Source of the DNA: Carex sylvatica
Lineage: Eukaryota; Streptophyta; Magnoliopsida; Poales; Cyperaceae
DNA length: 64,000 nucleotides
Assembly (NCBI GenBank): GCA_964058845.1
Contig: CAXKVR010000105.1
Coordinates: 62,001 to 126,000 of the forward strand
Direction of reading: 5' to 3'
Below, piece by piece: positions 1-12,027 of this stretch. Position numbers and translations under genes: made by a program. Position 1 is the first letter of the stretch, and the number at the start of each line of letters is the position of its first letter. A model generated the notes under the pieces. It worked only from the letters and a program-made list of their open reading frames with translations. It was not told the origin of the DNA and did not search any database.

Positions 1-1218
1 TTGTTGCGCAGAGTTGAACAATTTTCTATTTTGGTTAAATGTTTTTTCTTCTCATTGTTACATGTTTTTTTCTTCCTCAATATAATTCATATGTATATTC
101 GTCTCTTTATTAACCTCTTGGATATGCAGATAATTAAGGCACTTAATCTCTATCACAGGAAAACTAGGACATTTAACTTTTTTTGGTTAACAATTACTTT
201 ATCATCGAGTTATTTTTATCAAGAAATTATATTGGTTTATATTGATAATAGATCTCTTCACATAATCAATACCCTATTTTCTTTCTATTTTTCTTAATTT
301 TTTTTTTGGAGAAAATAGATTCTTAGCTCGCAATAATCCTTCATTATGTAGTAACTCAAAGGACAAAATAGAGAAAACATGACATGAAACCAGTTGGATT
401 TCATTCAATTTTGAATTATTTTATGCACTTTCTTACTTTGAATATTTGTATATAGATCCATCTTGATAAAAAGGTATCAACTGGTGCGGGTCTTGGAGGT
501 GGTCTACCTACTGCACAACACTGGGAGATGTTTAAATGTGGCAGTGAAGAAGCACAAAAGAATAAAAATCTAGTGTATATTTGTGGATATTTATTATAAA
601 ATTTATACTTTAGATTTGCCACTGCATCATAATATGACTAAGGGAGGGTATATTTGGTATATCTTGTGTTGAAGTACTTGCATTTATATACCGGTATGGT
701 GGTACTTATATAACATACTAATTGATTTTGTTCACAGGGACCGATTCACCACTTAAGTATCATTTCATCCCTATTGGTTGGGTAGTTCCTTGGTGTTATT
801 TGAGAACTGAGTTGAATCACGATTATGGTGAAATAATATTTAAAAAGGCAAAAAATAAAAAGGTAAATGATGAAATATCTCGCTTCAGCTCCATTACTGT
901 ATTGCTATTGTTTCAAGTCAGCAATGATACTGGCATGTACCGGATTACTAACTGAAATTGTGGCCTTAATATTGCATTTTATATTGGATAATTTTCAAGT
1001 TCACTAGTAATAATGTTTTCAGCTTTGCAATTAGGCATCCGACTGCTCTTTGGAAGAAGATTGGCAAATTGCAGGCTTAACTCATATATTTGATTAAAAA
1101 CAATTACAAAAATGTAGACAATAACTACTACAAACAATTAAAAAACAACATTGGTATTGTACAAAAATAATAGGTCAAAAATAGAAATATTATACAACAG
1201 TTAGTAATCACAAGAATT
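1..1218. other. AT-rich intergenic stretch, no gene recognised
   Basis: Only short open frames are present and none resembles a known protein. A small splice-like block ends in a stop near 1080 (reading FAIRHPTALWKKIGKLQA), but I could not match it to a family. No transposon ends were found. Confidence 0.4.
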
Positions 1219-1620
1219 CTAAAACCAGAAAAAAAAAAAAAGTTTGTCACTAGATAGAAGAAGCCCTCTCAAGCCGAGACAGCTACAGCCTACAGGGATG
1301 GCTTGTTGGACTCGATTCTCAGCCAGTATCTCCACAAACTCGGACAAAATAGCCCTGAACCTTTCTCCAGTCGAGGTCTCTTTTTCTACAAGAACCTCAA
1401 CTATTTTATCAACTGCTTCTCTATTGTTTCTGATATGAGCCAAGGCCACCTCATATGCACTGTTAGATATTTTCTTCATAGGTGTATCTTTGTCCTCAGC
1501 AATTTCTCTCACATTGAATTATATAATCATTCGCCATGAAGACATCAGCATACTGGGCACCTGCATCCATGAGTGACCATGCATGGACCAGTCGCTGACA
1601 TGCCACATGTTGTCACCATC
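1219..1620 (-). pseudogene. C-terminal fragment of a chloroplast FtsH protease (VAR2/FTSH2-type), frameshifted
   Basis: FtsH proteases are membrane-bound ATP-dependent zinc metalloproteases that degrade damaged thylakoid proteins such as photosystem II D1. Read on the minus strand, about 1590-1534 gives SLMDAGAQYADVFMAND. About 1510-1285 then gives KKISNSAYEVALAHIRNN, KIVEVLVEKETSTGE and FRAILSEFVEI, which is the C-terminal helical tail seen in FTSH2/FTSH8-like proteins. The two parts are in different frames, with an indel and stop near 1513-1525. The AAA domain and the HEXXH protease site are absent. The fragment keeps the end of the protein and no more, so it cannot encode a protease. It sits 0.6 kb downstream of, and on the same strand as, the AAA-ATPase gene at 2217-3777; the two AAA proteins belong to different subfamilies, so this is probably chance. 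The family call rests on remembered conserved motifs. I am fairly sure of FtsH and less sure of the paralogue. Confidence 0.8.
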
Positions 1621-2216
1621 TATTCCAAAAGAATGAAAACCTCAATGCAATAAAATTCAGAAATCAAACTGCAAAAGTGATTACACCAGCATGTAGATCA
1701 TTAAAAAATATACAGAATTAACACAAATTTCAATTTATTTGAATTTTTCTACCGTTAGTAGCAGTTTTTCGAATAAATCAAATTATATATTTCATCTTTT
1801 TTTAAAGAAATATATTAAATATTTATAATACTTCAATAAAAAAAATTATAAAAACTGAAAAAAAAAGAATCCGAAAAAAAAAATTCCTAAAAAAAAGAAA
1901 AAAAAATTCTAAAACTGAAATTTTTTTTTCCGGAAATTCATTATCATAATTTTTTTTTTCCGATTTTAATATCCATTTATCGGAAATTTTTTTTTCAAAA
2001 ATTGGTGTTAAAACCGGAAATTTTTTTTCCGATTTGAGTAGTTTTCAAAATAAACGCACAGTTAGTTTTTTTAATTTACATATTATTTTCGATATAAATA
2101 AAAAAATCGGTAGCCTTAACCTCATCAAATTTTTTTTTTAATATTTTTGAAATGGGAAGAGAGAAAATTAGTATAAGTAACATTAAAAGACCTAACTAAA
2201 AAAAAGCTCTTAAGAC
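1621..2216. repeat. A/T homopolymer-rich spacer with a repeat shared with 48.62-48.90 kb
   Basis: From about 1770 the sequence runs through AAATATATTAAATATTT-like text and then A- and T-runs broken by CCGGAAA/TTTCCG motifs. A related block lies at about 48620-48900 (same AAAGAAATATATTAAATATT core, CCGGTGAGAATCTC motifs). It looks like the end of a diverged transposable element. No gene was seen. Confidence 0.45.
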
Positions 2217-3777
2217 TTAACCCTCTAATTCCTCCTCTTCAACTTCGAGTTCTTCTTTAGATTTATCCTCCTTCTGTTTGCCTGCTAATTCGTCTTTTGC
2301 CTTTCTCTTTGCCTCTTCTTTTTCTGCCTCTATCACTCTTATCAGATTCTCAAGATATGTGCCGGCATCCTTATTTCTTGATTTTTTTAGCATCAACCCC
2401 TCGGCCACATCGGCTGGAGTAATGTTCACCTCACAGAGAAGGGTTTGTATGGTGGCGAACAAGTCGTGTTTTTTGACCCCAAGATAGTTCTTGGCCAACA
2501 CCTTGAATGCCTCGAAGGTGCAGTACGACAACTCTATGTGTACATCCATTCTGCCCCTCCTTATCAGTGCCGGGTCGAGCTTCTCTAAATGGTTCGTTGT
2601 GAATATAACGATCCTCTCCCCTCCACACGCCGACCACAGCCCGTCTATAAAGTTGAGAAGCCCAGAAAGAGTCAGCTTGCTACTTTCATCCTTTTCCTCC
2701 ATCTCCGGAAGCTTCTTCTTCTCTTCGCCGTCCTTCTTTTTTTTTTTGCGCTTGCCGGTTAGGTCAAGGGAGCAGTCAATATCCTCGATGACTATGATGG
2801 ACTTGCCAGTTGTCTCGATGAAGATCTTTCGTAACTCTGTGTTGTTCTTGACCGCCGTCAGCTCAAGATCGTACACGTCATACTCCATGAAGTTGGCAAT
2901 CGCAGCTATCATGCTCGACTTGCCGGTGCCCGGTGGGCCGTAAAGGAGATAGCCGCGCTTCCACGCCTTGCCAATCAGCTTGTAGTACTCTTTTCCCTCA
3001 CGAAATGTGACAAGGTCATCTATGATCTCGCTCTTCTTTTTGGGGTCCATGGCTACTGTGTCAAAGGTGGCGGGGTGCTCAAAGGCCACGTGGCTCCAGA
3101 CGGAGCTTTCGTAGCCATCCCATTTGCTACTAGGGCTGTTTGTGAAGAGCCTTCGTTGCCGTCTACGTAGCATCACATTGCGCCCTTGCTCAAGAATGTA
3201 TTTCAAATATTCGCCCTCAATCAGATTGCGGTGACGCTTGTGGAAGGCTAAGCGGTAGTACCTGATAATTGTTCAAAAGTTGTTGTTTGTTACTTAAAAC
3301 TGAATGAACATTGTTAACTAGAAAAATTAATTAGAAAATGCGTATGACATACTTGTGTTTGTTTTCACGGCGGTAGAAGCTGAAAGTTTGGGAGTTGGAG
3401 GACTCTGCGCGGGCGTACCACCATACCTGGATGCCTCTGAAGGAGTCAGGGACCCCCTCATTGTTGTCGATGGTGACAAGCGGGATGTCACTGTCTTCGC
3501 CCAGTTCGGCCTTGAGCTTGCTAGCCCGAGAAGAGCAGGTGGAGCTAAGGTATGCCTGGGCCGCAATGTAGAGCTCGTCACGCTTGAAGTACTCGGCTTC
3601 CCCATGGTACTCTTTAATTGTGATGTCGACGTAGGGTTTGAAGACAGAGAATACCTTGTGGAAAACGGTAGCCACGTAGTCACTGACCTGGAAGGGGATG
3701 TAATCCTTCACCATGTTATATAAGAAGAACAAGCTTGCTATGGTTGAGCCGAGCCCTGCCCAGCTATCTGCACCCAT
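2217..3777 (-). CDS. AAA-ATPase of the plant HSR4/ASD (BCS1-related) family, two exons
   Basis: This is a member of the plant AAA-ATPase group that includes HSR4, ASD and AATP1, related to the mitochondrial chaperone BCS1. Members are membrane-anchored ATPases of mitochondria or ER linked to stress, defence and development. Exon 1 is 3353-3777 and exon 2 is 2217-3261. The 91-bp intron begins GTATGT and ends CAG, and splicing restores the family motif HKYYRLAFHKRHR across the junction, giving 489 aa, a usual length. Residues 1-30 hold a hydrophobic anchor (STIASLFFLYNMV). Residues 30-145 match the AAA-associated N-terminal domain. Walker A is GPPGTGKSS at 250-258, Walker B is IIVIEDID at 297-304, and the RRGRMD arginine-finger region is at 376-381. 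A lysine-rich loop follows Walker B, and the tail is acidic and Glu/Lys-rich. The start ATG at 3775-3777 is the first in frame and fits the family N-terminus MG. No defects were seen. I call the family with confidence; the precise paralogue and organelle are not determined. Confidence 0.93.
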
Positions 3778-3846
3778 TTTGCTAGATCTCTAGATCTCTC
3801 TCTTTCTTTACTTTAGAATATATTCTAAGTTTTTGTTCAAGGAATG

Positions 3847-3855
3847 TTTATATAG
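3847..3855 (-). promoter_or_regulatory. Candidate TATA box of the AAA-ATPase gene
   Basis: On the minus strand the sequence reads CTATATAAA, about 70 bp upstream of the ATG at 3777, a plausible spacing for a short 5' UTR. No transcript evidence is available. Confidence 0.5.
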
Positions 3856-3986
3856 ACAAACCGGAGAGAGAGATAGCGGTGGCACCTTTTTTAAATATTA
3901 ATTAATACAATCCTTGGCACCCAAGCCGCTGCCGATTTAGTTGACCTCATTTGGTGATGCATGCATTGAGTAATTCTTAATGCACC

Positions 3987-4695
3987 GAGATTTTTATTAA
4001 TACCCTAAAAAATAAAAAAATTATCAAATCTGTCCTCTAAACTGAAATAATTTCAAAATTGTCTTGACCTTGCAAACAAGAGGCGGTCAACTAATAGCAC
4101 CAAACCGCTCCCGGTCAACTATTCATACCAAACCGCTCCTACTTGAACAATCTGATATAAAACTCCTATATATATATTGCATTTTTTTTCTCTCTCATGC
4201 TCACTCAAAATTCATTTTAATTCTAGAAAAAAGAAAAAGAGAAAGGTGATTTTGATTGAGCGATTTTTTTGGCAAGTACAGATAATTTTTTTCAATTATT
4301 TTTTTAAATTAATTAATTTTGTAAAACTAAGATCTTATAGGAAAAAAACAGAACACTCCCACTTAGTGAGACGAGCGTTCTTTACCAGATCTGCATTCTT
4401 ATCGATGCAATTGAGATGAACAGCTATATGCCATAGTTAAAACAAAAGAATATATCTATCATATCTCCCTTCACCTGACATAAACTGCAACGTCCTCATC
4501 TAGTTGGAGGGTTTCTGTCTTCCCACCCAGGTAGGAAGCAGTTTGGTATGGATAATTGACCGCCTCACTAGGGGACGGTTTGGTACTGATAGTTGGCTAC
4601 CCCTTGTTTGAGCGGTCAGAATAATTTTAAAAATCTTTCATTTCAAATGGCAAATTTAATATTTTTTATTTTTTTAGGATATTAATAAAAATCTC
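3987..4695. mobile_element. Long-inverted-repeat (foldback) element in the AAA-ATPase upstream region
   Basis: The left arm (about 3987-4145) and right arm (about 4505-4695) are inverted copies. Both start GAGATTTTTATTAATA and both carry GGCGGTCAA, ACCAAACCG and related motifs in the same order. The unpaired middle is about 350 bp and has no recognisable gene. No convincing target-site duplication was seen, so the superfamily is uncertain (MULE-like long arms are one option). The element begins about 210 bp upstream of the AAA-ATPase ATG, immediately beyond its candidate TATA box. Similar end sequences (AGGRTATTAATAAAAATYTC) recur near 37.11 and 48.86 kb. Confidence 0.7.
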
Positions 4696-4960
4696 AGCTT
4701 CATGCATGACAGATCACATATCACAAAAAAAAAAATAATAATAACGACCAACTTTGTGTTGACACTTCCAACCATCGATCGTGTTAATTACGTTCGAGTG
4801 AATAGTTTAATTAATTAGTTGTTATTTATTAACACAGGAGACGCATTAAGCTAGCATTCAATACAAGAGATGCGGGGATAAAACACATCAAATGCATTAA
4901 TCCGAACAAGGCCCAGTTCCAGGCCCATAACCATTAATCCGACTTTTGTTTCTTATTGGT
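4696..4960. other. Intergenic spacer
   Basis: AT-rich, with an A-run near 4725-4735. No gene or element boundary was seen. Confidence 0.4.
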
Positions 4961-5243
4961 TGTTGTGAGAAACTCGGATTTGCCAACGTAAAAGCAACCG
5001 ACGCATCAAGATTTCAACATATTGGCACAGTCAACCCAGCAGTTCCAACAGAAGTTAGTTAGATTAGTTAGGCAGTTAGGCTCTTATGATGTACTTACTG
5101 TTACAGATGTATTGAATTAGAGTGTAGAATCTATTGTATTGATTGAGGCCTATATAAAGGCAACTGCCAAAAATTCTGGGAAATGAAAATCAAAACTCAT
5201 TCTTGATTCATACATTCATCTTACCTAATATGGCATCAGATCC
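4961..5243 (+). mobile_element. Probable LTR end and primer-binding site of a Ty1/copia remnant
   Basis: A TATA box (CCTATATAAAGG, about 5149-5160) is followed by a short leader and then TGGCATCAGATCC at 5231-5243. The latter is a slightly mutated form of the tRNA-iMet primer-binding site TGGTATCAGAGC used by plant copia elements. A gag-like reading frame starts 65 bp later. The LTR left edge (TGTTGTGAG at 4961) is a guess, and no second LTR was found. Confidence 0.55.
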
Positions 5244-5307
5244 TTTGTGATCCTTCTCTCTATTCACCTAAAAATACAAAACTTTTCTTTTCTTTTTCTC
5301 CTCTGCC

Positions 5308-5655
5308 ATGGCGGCACCTTCATCAGAGATCCATTCTCAGGCCGCTACTTTTCAGGCTACACAAGTTTCGCTTCCATCGGAGTCTCTGATTCAGATTACT
5401 ATTCCAGTCACTACGTTGCTAGATCGCACGAACTTCCTTGCCTGGAAGTCTCAAATTGAGCCGATCGTTCATGCTTATGGCCTATTTCATCATTTAGATG
5501 AACTGGTCTCTTCTCCGACACCTATAATTGAGGTCAATGGCATCCCGCAGACCAATCCAGTATTACTTCCGTGGCAAAGGCATGACCAATTCTTGCTTGA
5601 CTTGTTGCGCTCCTCCATTACGGGGATGGTACTTTCTCAACATATGCGTGTCTGA
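5308..5655 (+). pseudogene. Ty1/copia gag N-terminal fragment
   Basis: The frame opens MAAPSSEIHSQAATF and includes LLDRTNFLAWKSQIEP and PVLLPWQRHDQFLLDLLRSS. These match the layout of the copia gag N-terminal domain (a conserved N-[YF]-x-x-W motif, then the W..HDQ..L segment). It stops after 115 residues, where intact gag polyproteins run on through the zinc knuckle, protease, integrase and reverse transcriptase. None of these was found downstream, so this is a 5' remnant of a dead element. It lies just after a primer-binding-site-like sequence, which supports the copia assignment. Confidence 0.75.
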
Positions 5656-6695
5656 CAGCCAGAGATCTATTGGCAAAGTGTCAATCTAACAAATATATTA
5701 TAAGAAAAGTTTATTTACAAGCCTTAATTATTTACATAGACCTTTGCGTCCATCTACCTTGCATTACTGCCCCTTCTATTTGTCGAAAATTGCCTGTAGC
5801 TATATAGAAGAGTGTCTTCACTTTTAGATGTCAGGTTACCTAGAGTCTCCAGTATTATCAACATCAATGCCATCTCAGCACTAACCAATAAGGAGTAGTC
5901 AAGGAAGGAAAGATCAATCTTGCTAATTTCTCAATTTATTTTATGGAGAGAAAGGTGTTGCCGAATTTTCAGAAATTCTGAAAAAGGTATTGAGGATTTA
6001 GCAGAACAGGTTCAAACACAATGAAGATATAGTATGATAGCTGACTGGGTATAACAAGCATAAGACAAAAGAGATACAGTGACAAATGAACACAACAAGA
6101 AGGCTGAGATGTTGGAATGGGGTCTGGTATGCATGCTGCTGTTTTTTGTATGGTGTTAGTTCTATTTCAACACCAAGATGACACAGATGTTGGACTGGTG
6201 GGAGAAGAATCCACTCGTGTTCTCATGTTGATTGAAATCAGGAACTACTGCAGGAACAAAGCAACTGGGCAATTGAAGGTTGTATTATCAATCAAAAAGC
6301 AAAGAGGATCAGGTAAAGACAGTTTTTTACCAAAATTGGTACGGGACACATACCACTGGTACGGGAAACATACCACTGGTACGGGTAGATTCAGTCCGAA
6401 ACTGTGGCACAGTTTCTGGTAAAAAAAGGAGGGAAGATGGTGAAGCATTGGTAGGATGTGCCACTTCATCAAATGAAAAGGAACTTCTAGAACAATTTTT
6501 GTTTTCTTAGGGACCCCCATGCAATGTTTTCAGTTGTTCCCTGTACTTCGTTTTTCATTTACTCATTTAGTTGCTCAAATGTTTTGAGCTATTTTTGTTT
6601 TTATTCACTATTACATCACTTGTGTAATGGATCATATCATGAATGAAATACGGGCTAGATCCATATTTTTCTTAAAAAAAAAAAAAAAAAAAAAA
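5656..6695 (+). other. Spacer ending in a 22-base poly(A) tract
   Basis: No conserved protein was recognised. At 6340-6390 a unit of about 21 bp containing TGGTACGGGAAACATACCAC is repeated about 2.5 times. The stretch ends with AATGAAATA followed by A22 at 6674-6695, like the 3' end of a retroposed transcript. No target-site duplication was identified. Confidence 0.4.
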
Positions 6696-7030
6696 TCCTA
6701 TATTGACTGTTATTGTGGCGTCAGTGATGGAGCCGGCAGTATAGGTATCCAACACTGACGGGTAAAAAACAGTCTGTGTAGATACCCAACAGTACTGACG
6801 GTTTATTTAGACAGTCAATGTAGGTATCCTGCACCGACGGGTAAAAAATAGTCAGTGTAGGTCCTAAAAATAATCGGTGTTGACATAAAAATTACCTACA
6901 CCAACGGTTTAAAAATAGTCAATGTAGGTCCTAAAAACAGTCGGTGTTTAATGACTTTATATACTGACGGATGACATTGCAAACCATAGGTGTTGGAATA
7001 TTGTACCGACTGCTAAACCATCTATTTTGT
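6696..7030. mobile_element. CACTA (En/Spm)-type subterminal repeat block
   Basis: Short motifs such as ACCGACGG/ACTGACGG and their partial complements (AGTCAGTGTAGG, AGTCGGTGT) recur about every 30-50 bp in both orientations, separated by GTAAAAAA-like spacers. Dense CCGACGG-type subterminal repeats are typical of plant CACTA transposons. The CACTA terminus itself and a transposase are not visible, so this is a fragment. Confidence 0.6.
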
Positions 7031-7097
7031 GACACACACACACGCACTTATCATAACTATTTCAAATTCTGAATGCATTTATACATACTAAAATTTA

Positions 7098-7417
<320 letters not shown>

Positions 7418-7530
7418 AGGGCACTTGTATACGTTGTACCTCTAGCGGTATATGTTAGTTTTGCTTCTAGTATATTAGGCAATATGTTGATCGGCTCTGT
7501 GTGGTGGTTCTATGAATAAATAATTTTCAG
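7418..7530 (+). other. Apparent native 3' UTR of the ANS fragment
   Basis: After the stop there are about 100 bp with an AATAAA signal (ATGAATAAATAAT near 7512-7524). This suggests the fragment came from genomic DNA with its own 3' end. Confidence 0.45.
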
Positions 7531-10500
7531 ACATTAGGTTATTTTTCATTAAGGACATAAAATTGGAAATAATGGATGAATTTGTGATTTATCTTATTAT
7601 ATATGTTTATATGAAATTCATGCACTATACATGAATCAATTCCCTTGCAGCAATTCATGCACTATATATGAAATTAATATATTCGGTAACATAAATTGGA
7701 ATTTCGAAGTAACCTTAATTAGCTAATGCTTATATAATACTAGTATCTTATTGTGCGCTGCAATGAAAACATATACATCAATGAAAAATATAATTATTCA
7801 ACAATATTTATCAATGATATTAAAATAGATTGGTTCTAAATCAAAATTATAAATAAAAAGTTAATTAGTGTAATAAAGTCCAATAAGAAATAACGTTGAC
7901 AAATTGCAAATTGAAGATATCATAATAGTAATAGCTATATTATACACATTGAATCTGTCAAAGAAAAAAAAAATTTAATTACTACAATTGAAAACATATA
8001 ATAAATTAGAAATATAGAATTAATATGGTTCATACCTTGTTTCTTGCTCAAGACCTCCCGGTAAACTATATTTTTAGTACACACTCATGTGGCATCAATT
8101 TTAATAATATTAATAATTTTTAAAATAAAACTTTAATTTTAAATGCCAAAATTATAACATGATTTATATTATCCTCATATTATGTCTACAAAAATAATGA
8201 GATTTAATGTGTGTTTGTGTATAGTGACTTAAAATTTTGAAGATTTGAAATTAATATTACTTAATATATCGTCAAATAATATTTAAATTACATACAATTA
8301 GCTAGATTGTTAGACTATCTATATGTTTAAACTTATCTATAAATTTACTTTTCAATTTGTATTTTATTTTATTTTATTAATAATCCATTCTTAATATTGT
8401 CAAAATAACAATCGTCAGGTCATCACTTCTCAATACTCAATTATTTCGGAAAATAAAGAACAAAACCCTATTGATCTTGATCTTATTCACAAATAATTTA
8501 TGCACACTAAAAAGTTTATAATCTATATACTATAGTAGATATAAGATCAAGAGGCCAAAAATTAAACACACTAAATTTAATCATTGGCAAGTGTTGTAAA
8601 AAATGGTTGTCAAGCCTAACGTTTTTATTTGACATATACAAGTTTCAAAAAATTTGTTATTAGAAATTTAAAAAATGAAAGTATGATATCAATATAGGCA
8701 GAGTTAATTACCTACACAAAAGTTATTTAGATTAACATATCACATTAAAAAAATTATGAATTAATTATGATAGAAAGAGAACATCTGAGCACTTTTCTTG
8801 CATTGCCCCTTTTTTTTTTTTCCTAAATGATCTTCAAAACAAATTTTATTCGACTAAAGACAGCTAGAATCAACCTCATCCAGATGATGTTCTGAAAGAC
8901 ATTTGTTTTGCTGTAAAATCAAGCCTCATAAAGAAAAAAGCCCAAAGCAATATATATCTAATAAAGATTTAACATAAAATTAGATTTGAAGATTTAATTT
9001 AAAAGTAACATAATTTATGTTTTGGAACAATTTGTATTAATGAAAGAAAAGTTTACAACAGGTGTATATATTACAAGATTATATACAGGAAAAAAAAAAA
9101 AAAAGCCCATGCATAGAAGAATATATAGTAACTCGCAAGTCCTCTCCCTAGACCTAATACTCGGTACTGTAATCATTTTCTAACAGTGTTGGTACCATCG
9201 GTACACTTCGTAGTTGTATCATGGATCATTATCCTGCAGGTTGCAGCCCAGGTAGTGTGGCGTAGATTGATGTGTGTTTGTGCCAATAATATCCTGTTAG
9301 ACCACCAAATGGCATCTATGCTTTCTAGGTTCCTCACTGAGTCACTGGCAAGGAAATGTTGAAGTGTGCCACGAGCCCTCTCTAGAAACGTTTGGAGTAA
9401 GGGCACAGGCATAGGATATGATGAAAAGTAATAGAATTAACAAAAAGAACTGAGTCTTTCCTTTGAGTACTATTGTTCTTTCGTTCTACAATTGATTGTG
9501 ATGTGTACAGTAATCATATCTTCAAGACCTGGGGATAACATAAAAAATCTTTCCAGCACCTAAGTTGCACCTAACCTATGTGATTGATATATTTAAAAAT
9601 AAAATATCGGAACTTCAAAAGGTATATATCATATTTGAAAATCATGGAAAACATAATTCGTATAATAGTCATATATATAGCTTGAAGAGACCTGGACATA
9701 GCTCGAAGAAGCAGGCCAGCACATAAGTTGTCCAATAGATATAGCTCAAATAAGTTGTCCTTGTCCAGCACATAAGCCGACCTCTCCAACTTATGTGCTT
9801 GATGATATAAAACATTGAAACTTCAAAAAAACAAATGAAATTTGAAGATGATAAAAAACCTCGCAAGTAGAATGACTCGTAACTATTTTGAGAATCTGGT
9901 GCGAGATCTGGAGACTGGGTTAAAAGATGTGGGGCCCTCCAACAGCAAAGCTGGGTCCATCCAGGTAGCCTGCAGCAAGAGCTCTAGTTCCAAGAGCCTT
10001 GCTCCTGGTAAATCCAGAACAGGTGGTGCCGGCCGCCACCAGTTCCCGGTCCAGTTCCAGCCATGGGATGGGTGACAGCATCGATCTGAACTTGTGATTC
10101 GTGCACTTGCAAAAACCCTAAAGTGAACTCCATTGCCAGGCATGTGACAGGAATATATAGATAAATAATTAAGTCTATTTTTTTATTTCTTCAATGACAT
10201 GGTCTCTATCCAGCGTAGGCAGAAAAGCAAGCTAGGATCCAAAAGTGCGAAGTGATTTGTAGTGCAGAGTAGCAACATCAAGTTAAATTCATAGCCCAAC
10301 CGGATTAATGGGTTAGTATAATTCAAAACCATATGTAATGTAATCTAATTTAAGCTAATCATAACCCCATGAAGAACGGGTGGAGTTGTTTAGCTTGGGT
10401 GGAATAGGCTGGTTTTTTTATAAATTAAAATTATCTGAAGCAGAGGCATGCATATTAAACTCTAAAGCCCAACAATGGACAGATGTAAAGTTGAGAAAAA

Positions 10501-10602
10501 CTCCTATTTTTATCTCAAAAAAATGCTAAAGACCATCACCAGCGCTAGCTATGTAGTCTTTTTAACCAAATTCCATACTCGAAAGTTAGAAAGGACCCAA
10601 CA

Positions 10603-10622
<20 letters not shown>
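7531..10622. other. Gene-poor AT-rich intergenic region
   Basis: No conserved protein was recognised. The less AT-rich part, 9170-10150, has open frames on both strands: minus 9173-9412 with LQTFLERARGTLQHF, and plus 9842-10075 with KSSSSKSLAPGKSRTGGAG. I could not assign either. A duplicated phrase about CAGCACATAAG at 9715-9800 marks small internal repeats. A (TA)n tract closes the region at about 10603-10622. Confidence 0.4.
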
Positions 10623-10634
<12 letters not shown>

Positions 10635-10650
10635 TAAGGCTAGGGTGCTA

Positions 10651-10840
10651 GGAAATAAATCTGCTGTGGTCCAAACGGAATTGTAGGGTCCCTGTTATTT
10701 CAAATCAAACCTTTCATTTTTCTAAATGCATGAATCTCAATAGAAGTTGTTTTCATGCACGAATCTCAAAATAAATGAAAGGTTGGATTTGGAATTACAG
10801 GGTCCCTGCAATTTCTATGGATCACAGCAGATTTGTTTCC
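10651..10840. mobile_element. MULE-type MITE nested in foldback element A, perfect 9-bp TSD
   Basis: The terminal inverted repeats are GGAAATAAATCTGCTG on the left and CAGCAGATTTGTTTCC on the right. The element is flanked on both sides by AGGGTGCTA (10642-10650 and 10841-10849), a perfect 9-bp target-site duplication typical of Mutator-like elements. The interior is itself largely palindromic (ATGAATCTCA and CGAATCTCAAAATAAATGAA segments). A second copy is at 46634-46850. Confidence 0.88.
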
Positions 10841-10953
10841 AGGGTGCTATGGGTTGCATAGAGAACTATGGTGCTATGGCTCAATATTTTACTTTTCAAA
10901 ATCTTAACGGTCGATCCGAACCATTCATCTTGTTCTCCATATTAATATGTGTT

Positions 10954-11767
10954 ATTTGTGACCTGCCCAATAGCCTCATCCATTTGGTCATGGATTGCAT
11001 CACCCAATAATTTTTTCTTTAATTGTACTCTTTTATCTGATCTATGAATTTTAGATGCATATATACCTCTTAAAGATAAATTCTTGTTAGAATTAATTAG
11101 GACAACAACACTCTAGGTTTTATGGTTAAATCGAAATAAAGTATATTTCAATAATAGTCCAGTACCAACATTAGCTTCCCTGGGATTACAAATTATTTCA
11201 TTAACAACATACTCGTGTAAAGCTAATGCAGATGACTCTTATCTTAAACTAACTCTAGTATTACCAATGGATGTCACTCATTTATCCCAGGCATGCCCCC
11301 TTATAATTCTCTCAGAGACCGATACATCTCAGGGGAAAACTTTCAGCTGGAATTCAGAGGAAGAATCATTTCTTGGACTAGAGGGGTCGGATCTGGCAGC
11401 ATACCTAAGAGATAGGGCATAATTTGAGGCTCTAGATGCTGAATACCTCTCAAGGGAAAACCAAAATGCACCTAGCTCTTCTCTTACTACTTCAGATCAC
11501 TGATGATGTTATTACTCTGCTTATTCTGATATTGTGATATCATGGTTATGTACTGTTGTATTTTGTCTCTGTGCTGCTATGTAATATACTATCCCTTAGC
11601 TAATTTACTACTGTTTTAGAACTCCCTTCAAATATACTCTTGGTATGTTAAAAACCAGAGTATTGGACAATATCTAGTCTAATTTCAGAGATTATATCTT
11701 TGCTTTTGTAAGAACAATTAGTTTCTAATGAAACAGATGGAAACATCTAATTTTTCAAAAAAAAAAA
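10954..11767 (+). mobile_element. Poly(A) retroposon inserted in foldback element A
   Basis: An 814-bp insertion ends in A12 (11757-11768) and is flanked by the direct repeat ATGTGTT (10947-10953 and 11768-11774). Removing it restores the continuous foldback core ATATGTGTTTGGAGACC, which matches the uninterrupted sister elements. The body shows no recognisable domain. It may be a 5'-truncated LINE 3' end or a retroposed transcript. Confidence 0.75.
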
Positions 11768-12027
11768 ATGTGTTTGGAGACCAAATTTTACATATTTTGG
11801 AAATTTTTTAATATTTTTTAAGATAGTTAGAAAATCAAATATCTGAATGGTGCATAATTTTTTAGATCAAGTGATTTTCTACCTATCTAAAAAAATAGTA
11901 AAAAAATTTCAAAAAATGTAAAATTTGGTCTCCAAACACATATTAATATGGAGAACAAGATGAACGGTTTGGATCGACCGTTAGGATTTTGAAATGTTAA
12001 ATATTGAGCCATAGCACCCTAGCCTTA

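Noticed and set aside
2278..2943. Plus-strand open frames opposite the AAA-ATPase
   Set aside because: They are antisense shadows of the conserved AAA exon on the minus strand and have no family similarity.
9842..10143. Gene at the GC-richer patch near 10 kb
   Set aside because: Both strands are open by chance, neither frame has a recognisable motif, and the two interpretations exclude each other.
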